DNA from: Burkholderia sp.
Lineage (GTDB): Bacteria > Pseudomonadota > Gammaproteobacteria > Burkholderiales > Burkholderiaceae
DNA length: 64,000 bases
Assembly (NCBI GenBank): GCA_031253835.1
Contig: JAIRVP010000014.1
Coordinates: 40,176-104,175, forward strand
Direction: 5' to 3'
Under the pieces are notes generated by a model. That model made no database searches. It was not told the DNA's origin and saw only the letters and a list, made by a program, of their open reading frames with translations. The stretch's first letter is position 1, and each line of letters begins with the position of its first letter. This document shows, piece after piece, positions 8,870-17,369 of this stretch. Made by a program: the position numbers and the translations under genes.

Positions 8870-9916
8870 TCAGCCGCGCGCGATGCTTGCCGGCCGCGCG
8901 GGCTGCCGGCTGCGCCACTGCTGCGGCGATTCGCCGGTCCAGCGCCGGAACGCGCGCGTGAATGCGCTGTGTTCCGAATAGCCGAGCAGCCAGGCGACCT
9001 CCGCCAGCGTCAGCCGCGGATCGTTCAGGTGGTCGATCGCGAGCCGCCGCCGCGTGTCCTCGCGCAGGATCCGGTAGTTCAGCCCGAGTTCGGCCAGCCG
9101 GCGATGCAGCGTGCGCGACGACACATGCAGCTCCGACGCGATCTGCTCGATGCTGGCTTCGCCTTGCGTCAACAAGCGCGCGACGGCTTCGCGCACCGAC
9201 TGTTCGAGGTCGTCGGTCTGCCGCAGCTCGGCGAGCAGCGCGCTCGCCTGGCGTTCCATCATGTGTCGCAGCGCGTCGTCCGGCTGTTGCAGCGGCTGCG
9301 TGAGCAGGTGCAACGGAAACGCGAGCCGGTTCACCGGCTGGCCGAACCGCACCGGGCAGCCGAAGTAGTCGGCGTACGGCTGGGCGTCGCGGGGCGACGG
9401 ATGCACGAAGCAGACTTCGTCGGGCCCGTTGCGCGTGCCGGTGATGTTGCGCGCGAACTGGACGATCGCGGTCAGCGCCACTTCGTCGACGAGCGGGCCG
9501 AGCGGCTCGGGCGCATCGTGCCATTCGATCGCGACCGACGCCGCTTCGACCCGCACTTCCATGCGCGCGACGTTCGCGATCAGGTGTTCGTATTGCTGCC
9601 AGCGCGCGAGCGCGGCGCCGGCGTCGCGGCACGCATGCAGCGCATAGCCGAGCGCGCCGAGATGGGCGGGCGTGATCCGTTGGCCGACGTGCAGGCCGAG
9701 CAGCGGATCGTCGAGCGCGCGGACGGCGCGTTCGAGCAGGCCGCGCCAATGCGCGCTCGCATACAGCGTCAGCCCGCGATCGTCCTCGGGCGGCCGCGCC
9801 TCGCCGAGCACGCGCGCCGCATCCTGGCCTTGCTCGGACAGATAGTCGAACAGCAGCCGCACGTAGGTGCTCGAGTAGTAGACGCGCTGGGTCGCGAGCG
9901 GGGAGGCGGCGGGCAT
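8870..9916 (-). CDS. AraC family regulator with arabinose-binding-like domain
   Basis: A 348-residue regulator of the OruR/ArgR-like branch: an N-terminal domain of about 200 residues (LGLHVGQRITPAHLGALGYAL is typical) and a C-terminal double helix-turn-helix (about 240-340, with SIEQIASELHVSSRTLHRRL and LTLAEVAWLLGYSEHSAFTRAFRRWTG). The frame is open to 10090, but the ATG at 9916 fits the family. It is divergent from the sterol-desaturase-like gene at 10011, its likely target. The ligand may be a lipid or sterol-like compound, by context only. Confidence 0.9.
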   Translation of the reverse strand: MPAASPLATQRVYYSSTYVRLLFDYLSEQGQDAARVLGEARPPEDDRGLTLYASAHWRGLLERAVRALDDPLLGLHVGQRITPAHLGALGYALHACRDAGAALARWQQYEHLIANVARMEVRVEAASVAIEWHDAPEPLGPLVDEVALTAIVQFARNITGTRNGPDEVCFVHPSPRDAQPYADYFGCPVRFGQPVNRLAFPLHLLTQPLQQPDDALRHMMERQASALLAELRQTDDLEQSVREAVARLLTQGEASIEQIASELHVSSRTLHRRLAELGLNYRILREDTRRRLAIDHLNDPRLTLAEVAWLLGYSEHSAFTRAFRRWTGESPQQWRSRQPARPASIARG

Positions 9917-10010
9917 GGCGGAAAGTGTCAAGTAATCGTCGGCAAGTGTCAACGCGGGCTGACCCGTGCGCGACCATACTGCCCGGCAGTTCCTGATCGA
10001 GACTGCCGAC

Positions 10011-11030
10011 ATGCCGACCGAATTGATGACGTGGCTCCATGCGTTCCTGGGTAACGACGTGGACTGGAAGCAGGTGCTGCTGATCGGCATGACGCCGGTG
10101 TTCCTGATCGCGTTCGCGATCGAATATGCGGTGATGACCGGGCGCGGCCGCCGTGAACCGTTTCGCTGGAAGGAGATCGTCGCGAACCTGTCGCTCGGTG
10201 CCGGCTACCAGGTGGCCGAGACCGTGATGGGGCTCCTGTTCACGGGCGCGATCTTCGCGTGGGTCTACCGGCACCGGCTGTTCGACGTGCCGGTGAATGG
10301 CTTCACGATCGTACCGATCTTCGTCCTCGTGGAGTTCTGCTACTACTGGTTTCATCGCACGTCGCACCGCGTCCGCTGGTTCTGGGCCGCGCACGTGCCG
10401 CATCACAGCGGCGAAGTGATGAACTTCACGACGGCGATGCGGCAGTCGCTGCTGAATGCGTTCGTCGGCGTGTTCGTGTTCTACCTGCCGCCCGTGTGGC
10501 TCGGCATCCCGCCGGCCGTCGTGCTGTTCCTGCTCGCGGTCGATCTCGCGTACCAGTACTTCGTGCATACCGAAGCGATCGGGCGGCTGCCGCGCGGGTT
10601 CGAGTACGTGTTCGACACGCCGTCGAACCATCGCGCGCACCACGGCCGCAATCCGCGCTATATCGACCGGAACTACGGCGGCGTGCTGATCATCTTCGAT
10701 CGGATGTTCGGCACGTATGTCGAGGAAACGGAACCGGTCGACTACGGGATCACGCAGCAGATTCGTTCGTACAACTTCCTGGTGCTGAACGTGCACGAGT
10801 TCGTCGACATGTGGCGCGACGTGTTCGCACCCGGGCCGGTGCTGCAGCGGTTGCAACACCTGTGGATGCCGCCCGAGTGGGAGCGGCCGGGGCATCGGCC
10901 GATCCATACGTGGAGCGTCGAGCGGAAAGGGGAGGAGGCGGGCACGGCGATTCCGCACGCTGCAACCGGGGAAGAGGCGGCCGCATCCGGGCGCAAGATC
11001 GTACAAGCCGCCGGGCCGCGCCCGGGCTAA
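10011..11030 (+). CDS. Sterol desaturase / fatty acid hydroxylase family protein
   Basis: A 339-residue membrane enzyme of the di-iron hydroxylase superfamily. Three to four hydrophobic segments fill the first 200 residues. The histidine clusters that bind iron are present: WFHRTSH, HVPHHSGE and NHRAHHGRN, plus HTEAIG. It would use oxygen to hydroxylate or desaturate a membrane lipid; the actual substrate is unknown. I place the start at the ATG at 10011; a GTG at 9966 gives 15 more residues. The C-terminal 60 residues are polar and poorly conserved in type. Divergent AraC gene nearby. Confidence 0.88.
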   Translation: MPTELMTWLHAFLGNDVDWKQVLLIGMTPVFLIAFAIEYAVMTGRGRREPFRWKEIVANLSLGAGYQVAETVMGLLFTGAIFAWVYRHRLFDVPVNGFTIVPIFVLVEFCYYWFHRTSHRVRWFWAAHVPHHSGEVMNFTTAMRQSLLNAFVGVFVFYLPPVWLGIPPAVVLFLLAVDLAYQYFVHTEAIGRLPRGFEYVFDTPSNHRAHHGRNPRYIDRNYGGVLIIFDRMFGTYVEETEPVDYGITQQIRSYNFLVLNVHEFVDMWRDVFAPGPVLQRLQHLWMPPEWERPGHRPIHTWSVERKGEEAGTAIPHAATGEEAAASGRKIVQAAGPRPG

Positions 11031-11066
11031 GCTGGGTGTTTTCCTCGGCGAAAGGCGTGGCGGGCG

Positions 11067-11747
11067 ATGACAAGGAAAGTATTCTGGGACGATCCGTACC
11101 GGACCACGCTGGATACCGTCGTCACGCATGTCGACGGCGATCGCGTGCGGGTGGACGCGACCATCTTCTTCGCGTTTTCAGGCGGCCAGGAAAGCGACGC
11201 GGGATCGCTGGGCGGCTGTCCCGTGATCGACGCCGAGAAGCACGGCCTCGACATCGTCTATACGCTCCCGCCTGACCATGCGCTGCGCGTCGGGGATCCG
11301 GTGACCTGGCGCATCGACTGGGCGCGCCGGTACCGGCTGATGCGCCTGCATTTCGCGGCCGAAATGGTGCTGCAACTCGTCTACCGGCTCAGGCCAGGTA
11401 TCGAGCGCATCGGCGCGCATATCGCGCCGGACAAGGCGCGCATCGACTTCGCGAGCGACACGAGCCTGTCGCCGTTGTTTCCGGAGATCGAATCGGCCGC
11501 GGCCGACCTGTCGAAGCGCGACCTGCGCATCGTGACCGACTTCAGCGATGTCGATGCGCAACGCCGCTTCTGGACGGTCGACGGCTTTGCGACGATGGCG
11601 TGCGGCGGCACGCATCCGGCGATGACCGGCGAGATCGGCATGCTGACGCTCAAGCGCAAGAACACCGGGAAGGGCAAGGAGCGGATCGAGGTGATGCTGC
11701 TCGAGCCGTCGGTGGCGAGCGGGCATTGCGGTCGGCCGGGTGCCTGA
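11067..11747 (+). CDS. Alanyl-tRNA editing protein, AlaX-like
   Basis: A 226-residue protein of the free-standing alanyl-tRNA editing family, which hydrolyses mischarged Ser- or Gly-tRNA(Ala). It has FSGGQESDAGSLGG near residue 40, a helix MRLHFAAEMVLQ near 92 and CGGTHPAMTGEIG near 180. In AlaX proteins zinc is held by HxxxH and CxxxH. Here the second motif is intact (CGGTH) but the first reads HFAAE, so the second His is replaced by Glu. It may be a distinct subfamily with altered zinc binding. Start ATG at 11067, 37 bases after the previous gene. Confidence 0.85.
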   Translation: MTRKVFWDDPYRTTLDTVVTHVDGDRVRVDATIFFAFSGGQESDAGSLGGCPVIDAEKHGLDIVYTLPPDHALRVGDPVTWRIDWARRYRLMRLHFAAEMVLQLVYRLRPGIERIGAHIAPDKARIDFASDTSLSPLFPEIESAAADLSKRDLRIVTDFSDVDAQRRFWTVDGFATMACGGTHPAMTGEIGMLTLKRKNTGKGKERIEVMLLEPSVASGHCGRPGA

Positions 11748-11975
11748 CTTTCCGGCGCGCCGGTTCGAAAAGCCGGTTGTCGTTGTTAATGCAACGTTTC
11801 GCACGGGTGCGGTTCCACGCATGTATATTGTCGCCGTGCATCGACCGGCCGGCGATATCGCGCGGCTTCGTTTGCACGTCACCGTGCGCGTGCACTGCCA
11901 GCCCTCCGGAGCGCGGTGCTCGCGGTGAAGCGTCCCGCACAAGTACAAGAACCAGAGAGCGTTCCGAGCCCGCCC

Positions 11976-12506
11976 ATGAGCGATACCGAAGTTGTTTTTC
12001 AAATCACCGCGGATGATCTTGTCCACGCATACCGCCTGCATCTTTGGCGCAGGTACAACGGGAAATACCTGCTCAAGTCATTTTCGATCGTTGCGATCGT
12101 GTACGTCGTCCTGCTGGTCGGTGGCGTCCGGGTGGCAAGTGGACATTTTCCGGAATGGCGCCATGTATGGATGGCAGCGGGAATCGCGGCTGTCGTTTCT
12201 ATCGGCGTGCCGCTCCTGAATCATCTGGTATTGCCGCGCGTAGGGCGCAAGATCTACGACCAGCAAAGGACGCTTCATCAGGTCCACACGGTCATTTTCC
12301 ACGGCGACCGCTTCGTTGTCGAAACGCCGACTTCGCGCGACGAAATTCGCTATGCGGATCTCATCCACTGGAGCGAGGATCGTCAAATGATCCTGCTGTA
12401 TCAGTCATTGGCGATGTTCCGTGTGGTGCCGAAGCGCGCGCTGGACGAGGGACAACTCGCACGCCTGCATCGACTGCTGCTTCAGAACGGCTTGCGCAAG
12501 GTCTAG
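11976..12506 (+). CDS. YcxB-like membrane protein
   Basis: A 176-residue protein with two membrane segments (about residues 34-54 and 68-90) and a cytoplasmic C-terminal domain with strands VIFHGDRFVVETPTSRDEIRYADLIHW and MFRVVPKRAL. This layout is that of YcxB-like proteins, whose function is unknown. Start at the ATG at 11976 (MSDTEVV); the frame opens at 11916. A terminator follows 25 bases after the stop. No operon partner is evident. Confidence 0.75.
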   Translation: MSDTEVVFQITADDLVHAYRLHLWRRYNGKYLLKSFSIVAIVYVVLLVGGVRVASGHFPEWRHVWMAAGIAAVVSIGVPLLNHLVLPRVGRKIYDQQRTLHQVHTVIFHGDRFVVETPTSRDEIRYADLIHWSEDRQMILLYQSLAMFRVVPKRALDEGQLARLHRLLLQNGLRKV

Positions 12507-12530
12507 CGGGCGGCGGAGCGCATGAAGCAG

Positions 12531-12558
12531 CCCGGACGATTCGGCGCCGTCCGGGTTT
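12531..12558 (+). terminator. Terminator after YcxB-like gene
   Basis: A perfect eight-base stem (CCCGGACG at 12531-12538 with CGTCCGGG at 12548-12555) is followed by TTT. It is placed 25 bases after the stop at 12506. Confidence 0.6.
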
Positions 12559-12729
12559 CAAAGGGTGCTTCAGGCCGGAATGCCCGCCGCAGCACATCAC
12601 CGTCGCGGCGATCGGCGATACCAGGTCGCAGTGCCACGGGTTGTTCGCGTACGTGTGTGTCTGCGCGTGCGGCGTCGGCACGAACACGTTCTTCAGATTC
12701 ATGCTCGCCGCCGGCCCGTGTGCCGGCGC

Positions 12730-13164
12730 TCAGTGCAGGCCGGCCGATGCGATCGAGCGCACGGTATCGGTGATGTTCACGCAGCGCGACAGGCCGAAAT
12801 GCTCGGCTTCGCGGCGCTCCGGCTCGCTGCTCGCGATCGCGACCGCGCGTTCGGGCGGCACGCCGAGCGCCTGCAGCACGACGTCGAAAGGATGCTGGTT
12901 TGATCCGGAGTCCTTCTGATTGGCGTCGGTGACGACGACCGAGAAGCGGTCGAGGTTCGCACGGCCGAACTGGCCTTCGAACATGTCGCTGAGCCGCGCG
13001 GCCGGCAGCGTCGTGACGAGACCGAGTCGATATCCTTCTTCCGATGCCTGGTCGAGCCACTGGATGATCGCGTCGCGCTGATGGCGCGATTCGCGTGAAT
13101 CCGGTGTTGCTTCGATCTGTGCGAATGCTGCGTCGAGACGGGTGACGATGGCTTCGATAACCAC
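12730..13164 (-). CDS. Degenerate HAD-like protein
   Basis: A 144-residue protein whose middle and C-terminal parts follow the Rossmann core of HAD hydrolases: GLVTTLPAARLSDMFEGQFG (motif II-like Thr), a Lys-containing VVVTDANQKDSGSNQHPFDVVLQALGV, then AVAIASSEPERREAEHFGL in place of the acidic motif IV. The usual N-terminal DxD nucleophile motif is missing, and motif IV lacks its paired Asp residues. The protein is therefore probably not a phosphatase. The start is a GTG at 13164 with AGAGGA upstream. It may be a binding or regulatory relic of a HAD enzyme; I cannot assign a role. Confidence 0.6.
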   Translation of the reverse strand: MVIEAIVTRLDAAFAQIEATPDSRESRHQRDAIIQWLDQASEEGYRLGLVTTLPAARLSDMFEGQFGRANLDRFSVVVTDANQKDSGSNQHPFDVVLQALGVPPERAVAIASSEPERREAEHFGLSRCVNITDTVRSIASAGLH

Positions 13165-13420
13165 GGTGATTCCTCTTCAGAGACGTGATGATCCGTTCGC
13201 CGACGGGAATGCCACACACCTTAGCGTCGATCCGGAAAACGCGACCAATTAATATTTTTATCCGACTCATACGATTCGACTAATGAATCGGGTTGCGAGC
13301 CAGCGTGGGCGCGGGATGCGTGTCGCAGGGGGGCGTGCGCGCGAACGGCGTCCCATCGACGGCCTTCGATGTGATGCACCCGCGTGGCGCACAGTCTGAA
13401 TGCATCGGGCATATGCATAT
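13165..13420. other. Gene-free stretch, AT-rich promoter region
   Basis: About 255 bases without a gene between the HAD-like start and the ndh terminator. The part at 13245-13275 is AT-rich and probably holds the promoter of the HAD-like gene. Nothing else is recognisable. Confidence 0.35.
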
Positions 13421-13459
13421 AAAAAAACGGCATATCGAGCGATGACGCCCGATATGCCG
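13421..13459 (-). terminator. Terminator of the NDH-2 gene
   Basis: A perfect ten-base stem (CGGCATATCG at 13428-13437 with CGATATGCCG at 13450-13459) is followed on the minus strand by seven T. It lies about 30 bases after the stop of the NADH dehydrogenase gene. Confidence 0.85.
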
Positions 13460-13487
13460 CGTTGCGACGCCGCGTGCGAGTCGTCGC

Positions 13488-14846
13488 TCAGTGCAGCTTG
13501 ATCGACGGCTGGTTGCGGCTTTGCAGCCAGTGGCTCAGCGACTGGAACAGCGCGCCCTTCACGCCGACCACGCTGAACAGGTGCTTGCGATACAGAAACT
13601 TGTACAGCCCGATCGCGGCGAGCCCGTCGACGATCAGCGAGCGCGAACGCACGCTGATGTCCGCCTGGTACACGGCGCCCGCATGCCCGAGCGACACGAC
13701 GGTGCCTGCATCGCGGAACGTGAAGCCGGCCACCGGCTTGCCGGCGACGCGCCGCGCGAACGCGTTGACCAGATACACGGCCTGCTGGTGCGCGACCTGC
13801 GCACGCGGCGGCAGGAACCCGTTCGCACCGGTCGACGGGCACGCGGCGCAGTCGCCGAACGCATACACGTGCGGATCGTCGGGCGTCTGCAGCGTGTCGG
13901 TCACGATCACCTGGTTCGCGCGGTTGAGCGCGATGTCGCCGATCTCCCGCAGGATCGCGGGGCCCGCGACGCCGGCCGCCCAGATCGTGATGTCGCTCGC
14001 GAGCCGCTCGCCCGTCGCGGTCGTCACGGCATCCGCGCCGACTTCCGCCACACGCGTATCGGTCAGCACGTCGACGTTCAGCGCGCGAAGCTGCGCGTGC
14101 ATCTTGCCGGACAATCGTGCGTCGAGCGCGGGCAGGATGCGCGGGCCGCCTTCGATCAGCCGGATGTGCACGTCGCGTGCCGACACCAGCGCCTTGAAGC
14201 GGTACGTCGTCAGTTGCTGGACCGCGTGGCGCAGTGCGGCCGCGAGCTCGACGCCCGTCGCGCCCGCGCCGATCACGTTGATGCAGATCGGCGCCGCGGG
14301 CCGTGCCGGTTGCTGTTCGGCGGCGTGATTCGCCTTCGTGCAGGCCGCGAGGAACTTGCGGCGGAAATCCTCGGCCTGGTCGAGGTTTTCGAGCGGCAGC
14401 GCATGGCGGGCGGCACCCGGCACGTTGAAGAAGTTCGTCACGCTGCCGACCGCGAGCACGAGATCGTCATAGCCGAGTTCGCGCTGCGGCAGGACTTCGG
14501 TGCCGTCCGCGTCGTGCACGGCCGCGATCGTCGCGGTGCGGGCCGCGCGGTCGACCTGCTGCAGCGCGCCCTGCACGAAGCGGAAGCCGTGGCGCTTCGC
14601 CTGCGCCGCGTATTCGATCGTGTGCGACGCCGGATCGCGATGGCCCGACGCGGCTTCGTGCAGCAGCGGCTTCCAGAAGTGCGTCGGATAGCGGTCGACG
14701 AGCACGATGTCGGCCTGGCCGCGACGCCCGATCGTGTCGCCGAGACGCGTGGCGAGCTGCAGGCCGCCGGCGCCGCCGCCGACGATCACGATGCGCGGCA
14801 GGCGCGGTGCGCGGTCCGTTGCAAGGTTGGGCGTGGTGTTGTCCAT
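13488..14846 (-). CDS. ndh: Type II NADH dehydrogenase
   Basis: A 452-residue single-subunit flavoprotein that passes electrons from NADH to quinone at the inner membrane without pumping protons. Two dinucleotide-binding motifs are present: VGGGAGGLQLAT (FAD, near residue 22) and VIGAGATGVELAAAL (NADH, near 190), with YAFGDCAACP as the second FAD contact. A hydrophobic, positively charged C-terminus (residues about 390-452) fits membrane attachment. The ATG at 14846 follows GGGAG; the upstream extension to 14915 is not needed. It is divergent from a LysR gene with a palindrome between them. Confidence 0.92.
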   Translation of the reverse strand: MDNTTPNLATDRAPRLPRIVIVGGGAGGLQLATRLGDTIGRRGQADIVLVDRYPTHFWKPLLHEAASGHRDPASHTIEYAAQAKRHGFRFVQGALQQVDRAARTATIAAVHDADGTEVLPQRELGYDDLVLAVGSVTNFFNVPGAARHALPLENLDQAEDFRRKFLAACTKANHAAEQQPARPAAPICINVIGAGATGVELAAALRHAVQQLTTYRFKALVSARDVHIRLIEGGPRILPALDARLSGKMHAQLRALNVDVLTDTRVAEVGADAVTTATGERLASDITIWAAGVAGPAILREIGDIALNRANQVIVTDTLQTPDDPHVYAFGDCAACPSTGANGFLPPRAQVAHQQAVYLVNAFARRVAGKPVAGFTFRDAGTVVSLGHAGAVYQADISVRSRSLIVDGLAAIGLYKFLYRKHLFSVVGVKGALFQSLSHWLQSRNQPSIKLH

Positions 14847-14932
14847 GTTGGGCTCCCGCTGAATGACGATTCGGATGACATTGCTCAAGAACCGACGATA
14901 TAGTTTCGAACCCACTCGAACAATTTAATGTT

Positions 14933-14961
14933 TATAAGCGACTCATATGTATTCACTTATA
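14933..14961. promoter_or_regulatory. Palindromic operator candidate between ndh and LysR
   Basis: Imperfect inverted repeat: TATAAG (14933-14938) and CTTATA (14956-14961) with further matching bases inside, 9 of 11 positions per arm. It has the size and position of a LysR-type binding site in a divergent promoter, but it also contains the ATG I take as the LysR start. Confidence 0.45.
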
Positions 14962-15900
14962 GGAAAGACCGCGACGTTCCGGCAGCTGAAGGCGCTGGAC
15001 ATGATTGCGCGGCTCGGCAGCGTGTCGCGCGCGGCCGAGGAGCTGAACCTGACGCAGCCGGCCGTGTCGCTGCAGGTTCGCCTGCTCGAGGAGGCCGTGG
15101 GCGCCGCGTTGCTGCAGCGGGTGGGGCGCGGCGTGCAGCTGACCGCGGCCGGCGAGATCGTGTCGCGCTATGCGCGCGAGATCCTGCATCTGTGGAGCGA
15201 GGCCGGCGACGAAGTGGCCGCGCTGACGGGCGATCTCGGCGGCACGCTGCGGATTGGCGCGATCACGACGGCCGAATACCTGATCCCGCCGCTGCTCGTC
15301 AAATTCACCGCGACGCGTCCGCACGTGAAGACGTATTTCAAGGTCGGCAACCGCGATGACATCATCCGCATGCTCGCGACGCATGAAATCGATCTCGCGG
15401 TGATGGGCAGTGCGCCGAAGGAGCTGCGGACGCACGCGGTCGAGTTCGCGAAGCATCCGATGGTGTTCGTCGCGGCGCCCGGTCATCCGCTGATGCAGCG
15501 CAAGCGCGTCGCGCTGAAGGATCTCGAATCCGCGCACCTGCTCGTGCGCGAACGCGGCGCGGGCACGCGCTCGACCGTCGAAAGCCTGTTCAAGAACGCG
15601 GGCTACCGGTTCCATGTGGGCTCCGAACTGTCGAGCAACGAGGCCATCAAGCAGATGGCCGAAGCGGGGCTCGGCATCGCGTTCCTGTCGTTGCACGCGT
15701 GTGCACTCGAATTGCGCACCGGGCTGCTCGGGCAACTGCCGTTCCCCGGCAACCCGATCGAGCGCGAATGGTATGTGGTCACGCTCGCCGACCGGCGGAT
15801 CTCGCAGGTGACGGGGCTGTTCCGCGATTTCCTGATCAAGCAGGGCGCGCCGGTGATCGACGGCGCGACGGTGGCGCCGCACGAGCGGCGGCGCAAGTAG
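14947..15900 (+). CDS. LysR family regulator, CbbR-like
   Basis: A 317-residue LysR regulator. The winged helix-turn-helix covers residues about 9-66 (MIARLGSVSRAAEELNLTQPAVSLQVRLLEE) and the effector domain follows (GTLRIGAITTAEYLIPPLLVKF). The overall pattern is that of the CbbR/CysB-like group. The ATG at 14947 has no clear ribosome-binding site and lies inside a palindrome, but the next ATG (15001) would cut off the first helix of the DNA-binding domain. Probably controls the divergent ndh gene. Inducer unknown. Confidence 0.85.
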   Translation: MYSLIGKTATFRQLKALDMIARLGSVSRAAEELNLTQPAVSLQVRLLEEAVGAALLQRVGRGVQLTAAGEIVSRYAREILHLWSEAGDEVAALTGDLGGTLRIGAITTAEYLIPPLLVKFTATRPHVKTYFKVGNRDDIIRMLATHEIDLAVMGSAPKELRTHAVEFAKHPMVFVAAPGHPLMQRKRVALKDLESAHLLVRERGAGTRSTVESLFKNAGYRFHVGSELSSNEAIKQMAEAGLGIAFLSLHACALELRTGLLGQLPFPGNPIEREWYVVTLADRRISQVTGLFRDFLIKQGAPVIDGATVAPHERRRK

Positions 15901-15921
15901 GCCGATACGCCGACCGTCCGG

Positions 15922-16113
15922 TCAGACGAGCCCGAAATCGTCGTTGCTGTCGGGAATCGACGCGAGCAGCCGTTCGAGCCGGTACCAGCCGATGACGCGC
16001 AGGCACCATGTGGCGAAAGCATGACGGCGGGAGAGGGGGCCGGACGAAGGGCGCGTGGCGCCGGAAGGCGAGGGCGCGATGAACGACGCGCGCAGCGGGC
16101 AGTAATGGGGCAT
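15922..16113 (-). CDS. Small protein, unknown function
   Basis: A 63-residue protein starting at the ATG at 16113, preceded by GGAG at eight bases. The C-terminal half, with the helix-like HAFATWCLRVIGWYRLERLLASIPDSNDDFGLV pattern (aromatic and Arg-rich), has the general look of the small DUF1127-type proteins, but I cannot confirm that. The Ser/Pro-rich N-terminal half is low in pattern. It lies convergent to the LysR gene, 21 bases from its stop. Confidence 0.45.
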   Translation of the reverse strand: MPHYCPLRASFIAPSPSGATRPSSGPLSRRHAFATWCLRVIGWYRLERLLASIPDSNDDFGLV

Positions 16114-16305
16114 GACGGGCTCCGTAGGTGTCGGATGGGGCGATCGTAAGCGTCGCGGCGCCCGCCGGCGCGCACGCAAGGATCGTCCCGAGCAGAAACG
16201 GATGATCTTTTTCTGCTCGGCGCCGGGGCGGCCGCGCAGGCCCGGCACGCCGGGTCAAAACGCGTCACAATGCGCGTTCGTCACCCGATCTGGTGGAGAC
16301 AAGCG

Positions 16306-17229
16306 ATGAGCGATCCGATTCTTGCCGCGCCGACGGACAACGGCGTCCCGGTCAGCCTGCGTTCCAGCCGCGGGCTGGGCTGGCAGGGCTTTGGCGCGTC
16401 GCTGCTGGAGATCCGCGCGGGCACGTACCGGATCCCGGCGGCCGAGCATCACCGGATCGGCGTGCATATCGGGTCGCCGGTTCGCGCGGATTGCGTGTGC
16501 GACGGCGAGCGCGTGTCGCGCATCCAGGCGCACGGCGACGTCGACGTGATTCCGGCCGGCCTGCCCGGCCAGTGGACCGACAGCGCCGACTGCCGGATCC
16601 TGCATATCGCGCTCAGCGATACGTTCGTGCGGCGCACCGTCGAACAGCTCGAGCTGAAGCCGTCGCAGGCGCAGATCCGCCGCCGGCTGCAGGTGCGGGA
16701 CCCGCGGCTGCAGCACATCGCGTGGGCGATGGCCGCCGAACTCGAAGCGGAAGACGCGTCGGATCCGCTTTACGCGGAAAGCCTGTGCACGGCGCTCGTC
16801 GCGCGGCTGGTCGACGGCCAGCCGGCATTCCGCGAACGCCGGCGCACGCTTGCGCCGAAGGCGGCCGCGCGCGTGATCGACTATGTCGAGGCGAATCTCG
16901 ACCGGCGCATGACGCTGGCCGAACTTGCGGCGCTCGTGTCGATCAGCGTGCCGCATTTCAAGGTGCTGTTCCGTGAAACGCTCGGGATGCCCGTGCACCA
17001 GTACGTCGTGCGGCGCCGGGTGGAGCGCGCGAAGGCGTTGCTGCTGGAAGGCCGGCTCAGCATCAGCCAGATCGCGCTGGAAGCCGGGTTTGCGCACCAG
17101 AGCCACATGGCGAACTGGATGAACCGCGTGCTCGGCGCAACGCCGACGGAGATCGCGCGGTCGGGCGCGCGGGGCGGGTTGCGGCTCGCTTATGACGGTG
17201 GGGACGGCGCGGAGCCTGCGCGTCGATAG
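16306..17229 (+). CDS. AraC family transcriptional regulator
   Basis: A 307-residue regulator: an N-terminal cupin-like sensing region (residues about 1-190) and a C-terminal AraC DNA-binding domain (about 195-290). The latter carries MTLAELAALVSISVPHFKVLFRETLGMPVHQYV and ISQIALEAGFAHQSHMANWMNRVLGATP. The start at 16306 follows GGTGGAGAC; the frame has an earlier ATG at 16270. The NmrA-like gene 140 bases downstream reads the same way. Ligand unknown. Confidence 0.88.
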   Translation: MSDPILAAPTDNGVPVSLRSSRGLGWQGFGASLLEIRAGTYRIPAAEHHRIGVHIGSPVRADCVCDGERVSRIQAHGDVDVIPAGLPGQWTDSADCRILHIALSDTFVRRTVEQLELKPSQAQIRRRLQVRDPRLQHIAWAMAAELEAEDASDPLYAESLCTALVARLVDGQPAFRERRRTLAPKAAARVIDYVEANLDRRMTLAELAALVSISVPHFKVLFRETLGMPVHQYVVRRRVERAKALLLEGRLSISQIALEAGFAHQSHMANWMNRVLGATPTEIARSGARGGLRLAYDGGDGAEPARR

Positions 17230-17369
17230 CTGCCCGACGGGCGGGTTGCGCGATCCGTGCGCGCCCCCGCATCCCGTCATCCTTTCCTGCTCGATTCATC
17301 CCTCCGTGCGCGCCTTCCCGGCCGCGCAACCCGACAATCACAGCACCATCATTCCCCCAGGAGCGGATC

